A stretch of DNA of 13,255 nt from Thermoplasmata archaeon (GCA_021811525.1 JAJZOK010000035.1:1-13255); one strand, 5' to 3'. Positions 1 to 7,324 are shown, counted from the stretch's first letter. A program made the numbers and translations. The notes: generated by a model from the sequence alone, not told the origin.

Positions 1-73
1 GGGCCCAGAGGGATTCGAACCCTCGACCACCTGGTTAAAAGCCAGATGCTCTACCTAGCTGAGCTATGGGCCC
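1..73 (-). tRNA. tRNA-Lys (anticodon UUU)
   Basis: Read on the minus strand, the segment folds as a full cloverleaf. It has a 7-bp acceptor stem (GGGCCCA with TGGGCCC), a 4-bp D stem (GCTC/GAGC), a 5-bp anticodon stem (TCTGG/CCAGG, one T-G pair) around loop CTTTTAA with anticodon TTT, a 5-nt variable loop, and a 5-bp T stem (GAGGG/CCCTC) with loop TTCGAAT. The anticodon reads lysine codons AAA and AAG. No intron is present. The discriminator base would lie just outside the window, so the 3' end is cut by one or more bases. A 5' leader of about 16 nt is inferred from the TATA box near 114. Confidence 0.97.
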
Positions 74-77
74 AGAG

Positions 78-89
78 CGCAACGTTGCG
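78..89. repeat. 12-bp perfect palindrome in the tRNA-Lys 5' leader
   Basis: The sequence CGCAACGTTGCG is its own reverse complement. It ends 4 bp before the 5' end of the mature tRNA-Lys and begins at the transcription start expected from the upstream TATA box (centre near 114, about 25 nt away). It could be a dyad-symmetric protein site over the start, or part of the leader removed by RNase P. Chance is also possible. Confidence 0.5.
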
Positions 90-108
90 TCCACAGATAT
101 CACCACAG

Positions 109-120
109 ATTATAAATATT
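109..120 (-). promoter_or_regulatory. Putative TATA box of tRNA-Lys
   Basis: On the minus strand this reads AATATTTATAAT, an AT-only element centred about 41 nt before the mature tRNA end. With the usual archaeal spacing of about 25 nt, transcription would start near 89-90 and give a leader of about 16 nt. No other TATA-like element lies between it and the tRNA. Confidence 0.55.
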
Positions 121-223
121 CTTGGAAGTCACAAGAACTTTTTCATGATAGAAATTTTCTGTAGTTTTCTATTTCCGCTTCCAACCAAGAGAAGTAAGTA
201 AATAAAATGTAAATAATAGAAAT

Positions 224-237
224 GAAAAATTAAAAAG
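224..237 (-). terminator. Oligo-T terminator after the ABC exporter operon
   Basis: On the minus strand, just after the permease stop codon, the sequence reads CTTTTTAATTTTTC, two runs of five T. More T-rich sequence follows towards position 190. Archaeal RNA polymerase commonly terminates at such runs without a hairpin. Confidence 0.5.
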
Positions 238-243
238 TGGAGT

Positions 244-1782
244 TTAGTCCCTGGACCTTGCAAGGAAGTAAGAGATCAAGGATGGAACTATGATCCAAAT
301 GGCACCGATAGCCACCACCGCATCCAGAGTAATTCCAAGGGATGTTGCGGAGGCCAGATTCAATCCAGTTGTGATTCCAAAAGTCGGCGGATAAACTCCC
401 GTAATGTACGAATTAATCAGCGTAGGGAAAAATGTTGGACTTATGGCGCTAAGTTTGATGCTCATACCGTATCCAGCAATGGTTGCAGCGTTCACGTGCA
501 GATACAGAAGGAGGACGTCAACAATTATGCCCCATACAAATACCAGGAGGAAGAATATGCCGATACCTATTCCAAGAAGTGCACCCTGAGATTTCACAAA
601 TTGCGAAATTATGTACATAATCCCTGAGAAAGCTATGGCCTCAATGGTGTACCCCAAAACTAGACCAAAGAAGGAGTTCCAACCCATAAGAGAACCTGTA
701 TAATGGAGCAGCAAGAGATCAGCGAGGAGTATTGCTATGAGAATGGCAACAAAGAAAGTTGCAGCTGTCCCTACAAATCTCGAGGCAAAGAGTCTGCCTT
801 TTGTGACAGGCCGTGTTATTACAGATTCTAATACCCCTGAAGTTCTGTCTTTCCCATAGTAAAAGTAAGCAGAGAAAATCCCTACTATTGGTATCAGGAA
901 TTCGTATGGAAATTGCAGAAGGGTCTGGAGGATAGCAGCGGGAGAGATGAATCTGTAGAGGATATAGCTGTTTCCGCCCAATATGTCTCCAGTGGAATTA
1001 GTAAAAACAACCTGAATGTTCTGCCTATCTGCAGTCTTGTTTAATGGGATGGTAAAGAGATAGTGGTTTGATCCAGAAAGATTCCTGTAAAACGTCATCC
1101 CACTTGTTGAAGACGGTAAACTGGAAGACGTGCCGCTGCTTATGTTGTAGTAAACGCTAAGGGCAGGTGTGGCAGTTCCATTGGGCGCAGCATAATATAC
1201 CATTTCACTAGAAAGGGCCTGGCTTGAAGGTGTTGCAACTTTCAAGTAATAAAGGACATTAGTTGTATTCTTCAAATAGTTAAGACTTGACGCGCCATAT
1301 GCATTGGGATAGAATGAGACCCCCTTGGGAGAGAGCACTAAAAAAGCCTCGCCTGTAGTACTGGTTAAGCCATTGCTGAAACTGTTGGAATAATTGTAGA
1401 CGAGCTCATTAACAGTCGCATTTCCATTCATGTGGAAGTAAACGAAACCCTGGGAATTTGTTGTGCCGTTGAGGTAGACTTTGCTGCCAATTACAGTTGA
1501 CCCACTATACATAGTCGCATTGGAATTAATTGCAAGGCTGGAAACAGGTTGGCCATAACCATTTACAACGTAGTCTGTGAAATTGAAACCACTGTTTGAC
1601 TGGTAGATCTCAGGAAGAACATAGGCAATGGATGAAGGTGAACCGCCGGAACTGCTGGTTGATGAAGATATTGCCACACCTGCGTAAGTTATTCCAACAG
1701 AAGCCAGGATAATAAGTATCATCATTACAATTGTGAATTTGCCTGTAAATGTCCGCCTGAAATCATATATGAAATCCCTCAT
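244..1782 (-). CDS. ABC-2 type transporter permease with large extracytoplasmic domain
   Basis: This is a 512-aa membrane protein, inferred to be the membrane half of an exporter with the ATPase encoded just upstream; the two genes overlap by 4 nt (ATGA). The sequence shows one hydrophobic segment near residues 16-38, a polar Ser/Thr/Asn/Gly-rich domain at about 40-275, and about five further hydrophobic segments (roughly 285-308, 335-360, 370-395, 400-428, 483-507). This is an ABC-2/NatB-like layout. The motif KDRTSGVLESVITRPVTKGR after the second membrane segment is typical of ABC-2 permeases. The outer domain holds 11 N-X-S/T sequons (Asn 67, 88, 105, 121, 130, 172, 201, 213, 234, 248, 262), suggesting glycosylation. 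The substrate cannot be told from sequence. An oligo-T terminator follows the stop. Confidence 0.88.
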   Translation of the reverse strand: MRDFIYDFRRTFTGKFTIVMMILIILASVGITYAGVAISSSTSSSGGSPSSIAYVLPEIYQSNSGFNFTDYVVNGYGQPVSSLAINSNATMYSGSTVIGSKVYLNGTTNSQGFVYFHMNGNATVNELVYNYSNSFSNGLTSTTGEAFLVLSPKGVSFYPNAYGASSLNYLKNTTNVLYYLKVATPSSQALSSEMVYYAAPNGTATPALSVYYNISSGTSSSLPSSTSGMTFYRNLSGSNHYLFTIPLNKTADRQNIQVVFTNSTGDILGGNSYILYRFISPAAILQTLLQFPYEFLIPIVGIFSAYFYYGKDRTSGVLESVITRPVTKGRLFASRFVGTAATFFVAILIAILLADLLLLHYTGSLMGWNSFFGLVLGYTIEAIAFSGIMYIISQFVKSQGALLGIGIGIFFLLVFVWGIIVDVLLLYLHVNAATIAGYGMSIKLSAISPTFFPTLINSYITGVYPPTFGITTGLNLASATSLGITLDAVVAIGAIWIIVPSLISYFLARSRD

Positions 1783-2720
1783 CTGTTCTCACCTACCAGT
1801 CCAATGAAGTAGTCCTCAAGATCCTCTCCTGATATCTCGAAAAATGATACATCGTAGTCGCTCTTTGCAAGTTCTTTGTTTATTCTGGAGGCTTCAGCAG
1901 AGTTTATTTTCAAGTCCCTTACCATCAGGGTATGCCCTACCGTCTCTACCCTGCCAAATTTCTCAAGAATAGCCATTGCTCCATTGTCCATGTTATCTAT
2001 TCTAATTTTTACAGCAGTTGACCCTAGATTGGAGAGTTCGCTCCTCTCAACCACTCTTATCAATTCGCCCTTTTTGATTATGGCAATCCTATCAGCTACA
2101 TTTTCCAGTTCTGAAAGTATATGCGACGAGAGGAACACTGATTTTCCATCCTTCTTGAGTTGCAGCATGAAGTCCCTCATGTTTCTGACACCTTCAGGAT
2201 CGAGACCATTGAGTGTCTCGTCAAACAGGAAATTTTGGGGTTCACCAATCATTGCTGCTGCTATGGAGAATCTCTTTTTCATTCCCTGCGAGTATTCCTT
2301 TAATTTCTTATTCCTTGCTTCCCAGATATTGAACCGCTTTAGCAGCCCCTCAATACGGTCTTCGAGCTCTCTGCCCTTCATTCCATAGAAGCCAGCGTAA
2401 TATTTGAGCAAAGGAATTGACTTTGCATTTGGTTCGAAGTTGGGAAGCTCCGGGACCCATCCAATGTTCTTGGATGCTTCAATCTTCTCTTTCACTATAT
2501 CCCTTTGATCAACAGTCACATGGCCCCCAGAGGGAAATATTATACCTGACACAAGCCTGATTGTGGTGGACTTTCCGGCACCATTCAGTCCCGCAAAACC
2601 AAGAATCTCCCCGTCGCTGATTTCAAGGTTGAGTCCCTTGACGGCGGGAGTTTGGGTCCGCCCATAAACCTTGGTCAGATCCCTGATTTCTATCATAGCG
2701 CTGGAAGACTGTTTGTTCAT
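1779..2720 (-). CDS. ABC transporter ATP-binding protein (ABC-2 exporter family)
   Basis: This 313-aa cytoplasmic ATPase is inferred to drive the permease encoded downstream. Visible motifs are Walker A GLNGAGKST (44-52), a Q-loop region with Glu instead of Gln (GWVPE, 87-91) as is common in this subfamily, a degenerate signature YSQGM (143-147), Walker B with catalytic Asp-Glu in FLFDET (164-169, D167/E168), a D-loop NGLDPEG (171-177) and the H-loop His200 in LSSH. The roughly 90-residue C-terminal extension past the nucleotide-binding domain is usual for CcmA/DrrA-like drug or polymer exporters. The start is the first ATG; a second in-frame ATG eight codons later is possible. The gene is divergent from the aldolase, with 99 bp between them. 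Confidence 0.93.
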   Translation of the reverse strand: MNKQSSSAMIEIRDLTKVYGRTQTPAVKGLNLEISDGEILGFAGLNGAGKSTTIRLVSGIIFPSGGHVTVDQRDIVKEKIEASKNIGWVPELPNFEPNAKSIPLLKYYAGFYGMKGRELEDRIEGLLKRFNIWEARNKKLKEYSQGMKKRFSIAAAMIGEPQNFLFDETLNGLDPEGVRNMRDFMLQLKKDGKSVFLSSHILSELENVADRIAIIKKGELIRVVERSELSNLGSTAVKIRIDNMDNGAMAILEKFGRVETVGHTLMVRDLKINSAEASRINKELAKSDYDVSFFEISGEDLEDYFIGLVGENR

Positions 2721-2748
2721 ATAAGTATTTGTTTATTTTATTCGATAG

Positions 2749-2757
2749 AAATTAAAA
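2749..2757 (-). promoter_or_regulatory. Possible TATA box of the ABC exporter operon
   Basis: On the minus strand TTTTAATTT is centred about 33 nt before the ATPase ATG, which would leave a leader of about 8 nt. The intergenic region is very AT-rich. CTATAAAG further upstream (around 2767-2774) is an equally possible box with a leader near 26 nt, so the choice is weak. Confidence 0.3.
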
Positions 2758-2789
2758 TCATTAGCGCTTTATAGAGGAATAAGTCACCC

Positions 2790-2798
2790 TTTATTTAT
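2790..2798 (+). promoter_or_regulatory. TATA box of the aldolase gene, leaderless transcript
   Basis: TTTATTTAT is centred about 26 nt before the GTG start at 2820. At standard archaeal spacing transcription would begin at or next to the start codon, so the mRNA would have no leader. No Shine-Dalgarno sequence lies before the start. Confidence 0.6.
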
Positions 2799-2819
2799 CT
2801 GAATTGACATTGTGAACTT

Positions 2820-3683
2820 GTGCCAGAGATCATTATACCCATGATAACACCTTTCCGAGGGGAAGAAATAGATCACAAGGTCCTTTTGGGTTTCATTGAG
2901 TATGCCAGCGAGAATCATTTTGACGGCCTTTTTCCTGGAGGTTCCACAGGAGGTTTCGCTTCCCTTTCACATGAGAAACATGCCGAACTCCTCAAGGATG
3001 TCATTGAGGAGTCTGCCGGCTTGAAGCTTTTTGCAGGCATATGCAGGAACAATGTGGATGAAACCATAGATATGGGCAAAAAAGCCATAGATCTTGGATA
3101 CACGAATCTGGTATCCATAAACCCATATTACCACAAATACAGTGAATCTTCTGTTGAGAACTTCTTTGACAGGATAATTCCTGCGCTCGATGCAGACATG
3201 TACATTTACAACAACCCTTCGCTCAGTGGATACAAGTTGAACCCTGACCTTGTGGAAAGACTGAAAGAAAGGCATCCACAGGTGGTTGGCATGAAAGACA
3301 GCGGGAATGACATGGATGCTTTTGCAAAGTTCCTGAAAATTAAAGGACTCAAGGTTTACCAGGGTAAAGATGCGTACATACATGAGTCTATTTTACAAGG
3401 GGCAGCAGGCGGTGTCTGTTCCACTGCAAATTTTGCCCTTAACACACTCCTGCTTGCCAAGAACAAGGGAGACATTGAGAAGACAAAGTCAAGGACCAAG
3501 AAGCTTGTTGAACTTGTTTCCAATTATGAGGTACCAGCGATACATAACTACCTCTTCAGAAGATTCATTCTGAACGAACAGGAACCTCACGACTATGTTA
3601 ACGCGCCTTTCGTGGATCTAAAAGGGATACCGGATCTGATGGCGTTGAGGGAAAATTCCATATTGCCTGTGGATAACCGGTAA
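2820..3683 (+). CDS. kdgA: DHDPS/NAL-family aldolase, probable 2-keto-3-deoxygluconate aldolase
   Basis: This 287-aa protein is a class I aldolase of the dihydrodipicolinate synthase/N-acetylneuraminate lyase TIM-barrel family. The Schiff-base lysine is K159 in GMKDSG. The catalytic tyrosine is Y130 in YIYNNPS. The substrate carboxylate loop is GGSTGG (40-45). In Thermoplasmatales, relatives of this type cleave 2-keto-3-deoxygluconate to pyruvate and glyceraldehyde in the non-phosphorylated Entner-Doudoroff pathway, and that is the inferred role. The phosphate-binding Arg near residue 106 of the Sulfolobus enzyme seems absent; by eye the aligned residue is Y107 in PYYHKYS. A true DapA is less likely because the loop lacks the usual GTTGE form. 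Translation starts at GTG, about 26 nt after a TATA box. The family call is firm; the substrate is inferred. Confidence 0.8.
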   Translation: MPEIIIPMITPFRGEEIDHKVLLGFIEYASENHFDGLFPGGSTGGFASLSHEKHAELLKDVIEESAGLKLFAGICRNNVDETIDMGKKAIDLGYTNLVSINPYYHKYSESSVENFFDRIIPALDADMYIYNNPSLSGYKLNPDLVERLKERHPQVVGMKDSGNDMDAFAKFLKIKGLKVYQGKDAYIHESILQGAAGGVCSTANFALNTLLLAKNKGDIEKTKSRTKKLVELVSNYEVPAIHNYLFRRFILNEQEPHDYVNAPFVDLKGIPDLMALRENSILPVDNR

Positions 3684-3686
3684 TTC

Positions 3687-3695
3687 ATATATTTA
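3687..3695 (+). promoter_or_regulatory. TATA box of mtnA, leaderless transcript
   Basis: ATATATTTA is centred about 24 nt before the mtnA ATG at 3715, within the 31-bp gap after the aldolase stop. This places the expected transcription start on or beside the start codon. mtnA is therefore probably transcribed from its own promoter as well as by any read-through from the aldolase. Confidence 0.6.
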
Positions 3696-3714
3696 TTGAG
3701 CGTATAACCTTTCA

Positions 3715-4740
3715 ATGAAAGTGAACATAGACGGTGAAGTAAGGCATCTCTTCGCAGTTTGGTACGAAGATGGCAAGGTCAAGCTTATCGACCAGAGAAG
3801 ACTTCCTGAAAAAATAGAGGTTTTTGAGGCTTCAAATTCCGATGATATCGCCTATGCGATCAAAGACATGGTGGTCAGGGGTGCTCCCGCCATAGGAGTC
3901 ACTGCTGCATATGGCCTTGCCATGTCAAAAATCAAGGGCGAGAATATGTCGGAGGTTGCGGAAAAACTTAGCAAGACAAGGCCCACCGCCTTCGATCTGT
4001 TCAAGGCAATTGCATTCATGAAGGCAAACAACTTCGAAATGAGCGCTGCCAACCGTTACTCCAACGAGATAAGTGGAAGAAGCAAGAAAATTGGAGAATA
4101 TGGAAACAGCCTCATAGGTAACAATGCCAGGATCCTTACCCACTGCAATGCAGGGGCACTGGCAGTGGTTGACTGGGGAACTGCGCTCGCACCCATGAGA
4201 TTTGCCAAAGCAGAGGGAAAAAATATCTTTGTCTTTGTTGATGAAACACGGCCAAGACTGCAGGGGGCTAAACTGACCGCATGGGAACTTGGCCAGGAAG
4301 GTATAGAACACGCAATAATTGCGGACAATGCTGCAGGGCACTTCATGAGGAAAAAGGAAGTCGATCTGTGCATTGTGGGAGCTGACAGGATAACAGCTAA
4401 CGGGGATTTTGCCAACAAGATAGGCACGTACGAAAAGGCTGTCGTGGCAAAGGAAAATGGGATTCCATTCTATGTAGCCGCGCCAGGAAGCACATTTGAC
4501 TACAGCATTGCCTCAGGCGATGACATACCAATTGAGGAAAGAGGCGAAGACGAAGTTCTTGTGGTTAACGGAAAATACCTTGGTCCGGAATCGAGCCACG
4601 CACGTAATCCAGCATTTGATGTTACACCAGCAAGATATGTTACTGCATTTATCACAGAATATGGAATATTCAAGCCAAGCGAACTTTCAAGGTTAAGGGG
4701 CATCATGGAGAAGGACCTCTTCATGAAAACACCACAATAA
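3715..4740 (+). CDS. mtnA: S-methyl-5-thioribose-1-phosphate isomerase
   Basis: This 341-aa enzyme isomerises 5-methylthioribose-1-phosphate to 5-methylthioribulose-1-phosphate in methionine salvage, in the cytoplasm. It belongs to the eIF2B alpha/beta/delta-like fold family. MtnA hallmarks are visible: LIDQRRLPE near the N-terminus, VRGAPAIGVTAAYGLA (54-69), HCNAGALA with the catalytic Cys144, DETRPRLQGAKLTAWEL (176-192), GADRI with the catalytic Asp224, GDFANKIGTYEKA, and FDVTPARYVTAFITEYG near the C-terminus. These favour MtnA over ribose-1,5-bisphosphate isomerase or an eIF2B subunit. Length is normal for the family. The ATG lies about 24 nt after a TATA box with no leader. trpS follows after 20 bp. 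Confidence 0.93.
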   Translation: MKVNIDGEVRHLFAVWYEDGKVKLIDQRRLPEKIEVFEASNSDDIAYAIKDMVVRGAPAIGVTAAYGLAMSKIKGENMSEVAEKLSKTRPTAFDLFKAIAFMKANNFEMSAANRYSNEISGRSKKIGEYGNSLIGNNARILTHCNAGALAVVDWGTALAPMRFAKAEGKNIFVFVDETRPRLQGAKLTAWELGQEGIEHAIIADNAAGHFMRKKEVDLCIVGADRITANGDFANKIGTYEKAVVAKENGIPFYVAAPGSTFDYSIASGDDIPIEERGEDEVLVVNGKYLGPESSHARNPAFDVTPARYVTAFITEYGIFKPSELSRLRGIMEKDLFMKTPQ

Positions 4741-4748
4741 AAAGATAC

Positions 4749-4752
4749 GGAG
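4749..4752 (+). promoter_or_regulatory. Shine-Dalgarno sequence deciding the trpS TTG start
   Basis: GGAG, within CGGAGAAAATATATTG, lies 8 nt before the TTG at 4761. It supports this non-ATG start for an internal operon gene. The next residues match the conserved archaeal TrpRS N-terminus (VTPWEV), and no nearby in-frame ATG competes. Confidence 0.6.
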
Positions 4753-4760
4753 AAAATATA

Positions 4761-5906
4761 TTGACAGGAAAGGCAGAAGTTACGCCGTGGGAAGTTTCCG
4801 GTGAACTACAGGAAACAGATTACAGCAGGATCGCCAGCCAATTTGGCGCCAAGCTCATAGATGACAGCATTCTCAAGGAAATTAAGGATATAACCGGAGA
4901 AATTCACCCTTTCCTGCACTATGGAATCTTCTTTGCCCACCGGGACCTTGACATAATCCTTCAGAATTACAGGAAGGGCCAACCTTTCTATCTTTACACT
5001 GGAAGAGGGCCCTCCGGAAACATGCACCTGGGACATCTCCTTCCATTCATGTTCACCAAGTGGCTTCAGGAGAAATTCAATGTCGATCTCCTGATCCAGA
5101 TTACAGACGATGAAAAATATCTCTTCAGAGACATATCTGAGCAAGAGATAGGAAAATTGACGAGAAACAACATCCTAGACATTCTCAGCTTAGGGTTCAA
5201 GCCTGGCAAGACCCACGTTATAGTTGATACTGAACAGTCTGGGATCCTCTATAACCAGGCTGTCCGGGTCTCCAGGCATATTACTGCTTCTACCGCTAAG
5301 GCCGTTTTTGGCTTTACAGACAGTGACAGCATAGGCAAATATTTCTTCACCAGTATGCAGGCTGTTCCTGCCTTTCTGGTATCCGCACTTTCAGGAAAGA
5401 ATGTAAGATGCCTTATACCATATGCAATAGACCAGGACCCCCACTTCAAAGTAGCAAGGGACGTTATACCAAAGCTAGGCTATGAAAAACCATCCTCGAT
5501 AATCTCAAAATTCATTCCCTCGCTTAAGGGAAGCGGAAAAATGTCTTCCTCAGAAATGAACAGCGGGATATACCTTGAAGATACCCCGAAAGAGGTCAGG
5601 AAGAAACTCATGAAATATGCATTCTCCGGTGGAAGGGAAACTGCAGAGGAACAGAGAAAGTATGGTGCGAATCCCGATATCGACTTTGCATTCAACATAT
5701 ACAGGATGCTAGAGCATGACCAGAAAAAAGTTGAAGGCATTTATTCCAGATACAAAGGCGGGGAGATCCTTAGCGGGGAGATGAAACAGCTTGCCGCGGA
5801 CACCATAAGTGCATTTCTTGAAACCCTGAAGCCTGCTAGGGAGGAAGCTGAGATAAACTTCTCTGAGTTCATGTTCAACGCTGATGATTTCAAGGATCGA
5901 TATTGA
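4761..5906 (+). CDS. trpS: Tryptophanyl-tRNA synthetase (archaeal/eukaryotic type)
   Basis: This 381-aa class Ic aminoacyl-tRNA synthetase charges tRNA-Trp with tryptophan using ATP. The archaeal/eukaryotic form is shown by VTPWEVSG at residues 7-14 and by the spacing of the class I motifs. The HIGH motif is HLGH (89-92) in GRGPSGNMHLGH. The KMSKS motif is KMSSS (260-264) in GSGKMSSSEM. The nucleotide and amino-acid pocket motif IDQDPHFKVARD is at 223-234. Length is close to the roughly 370-385 aa of archaeal homologues. The start is TTG, supported by GGAG 8 nt upstream and by the conserved N-terminus. The gene lies 20 bp after mtnA, probably in one transcript, and converges on the MFS gene with a 13-bp gap. 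Confidence 0.96.
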   Translation: MTGKAEVTPWEVSGELQETDYSRIASQFGAKLIDDSILKEIKDITGEIHPFLHYGIFFAHRDLDIILQNYRKGQPFYLYTGRGPSGNMHLGHLLPFMFTKWLQEKFNVDLLIQITDDEKYLFRDISEQEIGKLTRNNILDILSLGFKPGKTHVIVDTEQSGILYNQAVRVSRHITASTAKAVFGFTDSDSIGKYFFTSMQAVPAFLVSALSGKNVRCLIPYAIDQDPHFKVARDVIPKLGYEKPSSIISKFIPSLKGSGKMSSSEMNSGIYLEDTPKEVRKKLMKYAFSGGRETAEEQRKYGANPDIDFAFNIYRMLEHDQKKVEGIYSRYKGGEILSGEMKQLAADTISAFLETLKPAREEAEINFSEFMFNADDFKDRY

Positions 5907-5919
5907 CAAGTAAATTGGT

Positions 5920-7092
5920 TCACTGGATAACAGGCTCAGAAAGTTGCTTCGCAACGCCTGCTTTGTTCCAGAAGGCCCCGACGAAGACCATTACACTGAT
6001 GAAACCCCAGACTGTAGTCAGTGCCCACAGCTCATAGGAATTGCTTGTAAGGCTCATGACTACTCCACCTATTAACGGGCCAATAGCCCTCCCGGCTGAA
6101 ATGAAAGCATTGTAAGTTCCCATATTCCTACCTATGTTCTCAGGCTTTGACACTAGTGAAACCATTGCATTCCCTGCTGGAAATGAGAAGTTTTCCCCTA
6201 TGGTGAGTATGACTGTAGAAAGTATGAAACCGGGAAGCGTTGAGAAGAATGCATATGAAAAAAAGCCGAAAGAATAGAGAATGCCCCCGATCACGTATGA
6301 AAAGTAGTTGCCAATTCTTCTGGCCAACTTGTATATGAATCCCTGGGTGGCGATGACAACAATCCCATTTGTAAGATATACAAGGCCTAATTCATAGAAG
6401 TTCAGGTTCCTTAGAATTTTGGCATAATTGGACAGAGTTATGGTTTCCTGTGCCTGGACAATGAAAAGAAGCAGTGCAACTACGGAAAGAATGATGAGAA
6501 GCCTGTTACCTGCATGAAACTGTACCAGTCTTGGCCCTTCGTGCTGGACTTCCTTCAGTGTAAGTGATAGGAAAAGGCCAACCACAGTTGTTGCGAACCC
6601 GAAAAGGAACAGATAATAAAAACTGCCGCCAAGAATGAGAAATCCCCCAAGGGCAGGACCAATTCCCCATCCTATGTTAGTTCCTATCCTCAGTATGGAG
6701 AAACCTTTCAACTTTACGCTGCTCGACTCAGATATGATTGCATTTGCCGCCGGTGCCTGGGCAGCGTTTGCTATCATAAGGCCTATGAAGACGATCGGAT
6801 AATACAGGGCCGAATCCCTTATTCCCTGGCTTCCAACAAGGATACCGAATAGAACTGAACAGATGGCCACCGAAAGAACAATGAAACGCTTATACCCGAA
6901 CCTGTCGGCCAGAATGCCTGCATAAATTTGAACAAGTGCAGCAATTGCGCTCCCTAATGTTATTATGAGGCCATCCTGCAGAATTGACATGTTCAGGTTT
7001 GTCCTGAGGTAAATGGCACTGTATATCCAGATAGAGGAATAACCAAGTCCACGCAAGGTGGATAGTGCAGTTACAATCCCAACATTTTTCAA
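5920..7092 (-). CDS. Major facilitator superfamily transporter
   Basis: This 390-aa integral membrane protein shows about 12 hydrophobic segments, as expected for an MFS permease. The loop between segments 2 and 3 carries the MFS signature (motif A-like) GILADRFGYKR at residues 59-69. A second, weaker copy in the C-terminal half (YKLARRIGNYFSY) fits the internal duplication of the family. The pattern GTNIGWGIGPALGG, repeated later as GRAIGPLIGG, is also typical. The family includes drug efflux and solute carriers; nothing here fixes the substrate. The start is TTG, the first possible start after an in-frame TAA three codons upstream, about 30 nt after a TATA box. It shares its strand with the 5S gene upstream but has its own promoter. 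Confidence 0.88.
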   Translation of the reverse strand: MKNVGIVTALSTLRGLGYSSIWIYSAIYLRTNLNMSILQDGLIITLGSAIAALVQIYAGILADRFGYKRFIVLSVAICSVLFGILVGSQGIRDSALYYPIVFIGLMIANAAQAPAANAIISESSSVKLKGFSILRIGTNIGWGIGPALGGFLILGGSFYYLFLFGFATTVVGLFLSLTLKEVQHEGPRLVQFHAGNRLLIILSVVALLLFIVQAQETITLSNYAKILRNLNFYELGLVYLTNGIVVIATQGFIYKLARRIGNYFSYVIGGILYSFGFFSYAFFSTLPGFILSTVILTIGENFSFPAGNAMVSLVSKPENIGRNMGTYNAFISAGRAIGPLIGGVVMSLTSNSYELWALTTVWGFISVMVFVGAFWNKAGVAKQLSEPVIQ

Positions 7093-7117
7093 GGTGGCTT
7101 AATAGAATAATCCTTGG

Positions 7118-7127
7118 ATATATAAAT
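7118..7127 (-). promoter_or_regulatory. TATA box of the MFS transporter gene
   Basis: On the minus strand ATTTATATAT is centred about 30 nt before the TTG start at 7092. Transcription would begin near 7097, giving a leader of only a few nucleotides. The box lies between the 5S terminator and the gene, so the transporter is a separate transcription unit. Confidence 0.6.
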
Positions 7128-7166
7128 CGTAAGTGTTTACAAACCTTACATATCACATATACAGAG

Positions 7167-7184
7167 AAAAATTTGAATTGAAAA
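7167..7184 (-). terminator. Oligo-T terminator of the 5S rRNA gene
   Basis: Directly after the 5S 3' end, the minus strand reads TTTTC and then, nine bases later, TTTTTC. Runs of T without a hairpin are the usual archaeal intrinsic terminator. They would separate the 5S unit from the MFS promoter 40 bp downstream. Confidence 0.55.
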
Positions 7185-7185
7185 T

Positions 7186-7304
7186 GTGACAGCGAATCAC
7201 ATTTCCCGTCCCCTCGCGGAAGACAGTACGCGTGTGAAACGTGGCAAGCTTTACCGTCGGGTTCGGAATGAGACCGGGTGTGACCTTGCCACTATGACCG
7301 TCAC
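7186..7304 (-). rRNA. rrf: 5S ribosomal RNA, solitary gene
   Basis: The minus strand gives a 119-nt RNA with the archaeal 5S fold. Helix I pairs GTGACGGT at the 5' end with GCTGTCAC at the 3' end. Helix II pairs GTGGCAAG with CTTGCCAC. The conserved loop CATTCCGAACCCG and the following GGTAAAGC are present. The 3' arm holds GCGTACTG, CCGCGAGGGGACGGGAA and a TCACA/TGTGA stem. The ends are inferred from helix I and may be off by one or two bases. A TATA box centred at 7329 sits exactly 25 nt before the 5' end, and T-runs follow the 3' end, so the gene is a complete unit. No 16S, 23S or tRNA is adjacent, matching the unlinked rRNA genes known in Thermoplasmata. Confidence 0.95.
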
Positions 7305-7324
7305 GGACACTAAATGGAAGGGGC

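Noticed and set aside
1876..2388. 170-codon plus-strand open frame opposite the ABC ATPase
   Set aside because: It lies wholly antisense to a gene with intact Walker motifs and its protein shows no domain. It is a shadow frame, like those opposite mtnA, trpS and top6B.
2721..2819. Riboswitch or structured RNA between the ABC ATPase and the aldolase
   Set aside because: The 99 bp is AT-rich and is used by two divergent promoters; the aldolase transcript appears leaderless, so there is no room for a leader RNA.
3715..4740. mtnA as ribose-1,5-bisphosphate isomerase or an eIF2B subunit
   Set aside because: The RGAPAIG, HCNAG, DETRPRLQGA and DVTPARYVTAFITEYG motifs and the length fit MtnA better than those paralogues.
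5943..5955. Small hairpin GTTGC-TTC-GCAAC near the MFS 3' end as a bidirectional terminator
   Set aside because: It lies inside the coding region before the MFS stop, has only five pairs and is not followed by a T-run on the MFS strand; chance explains it.
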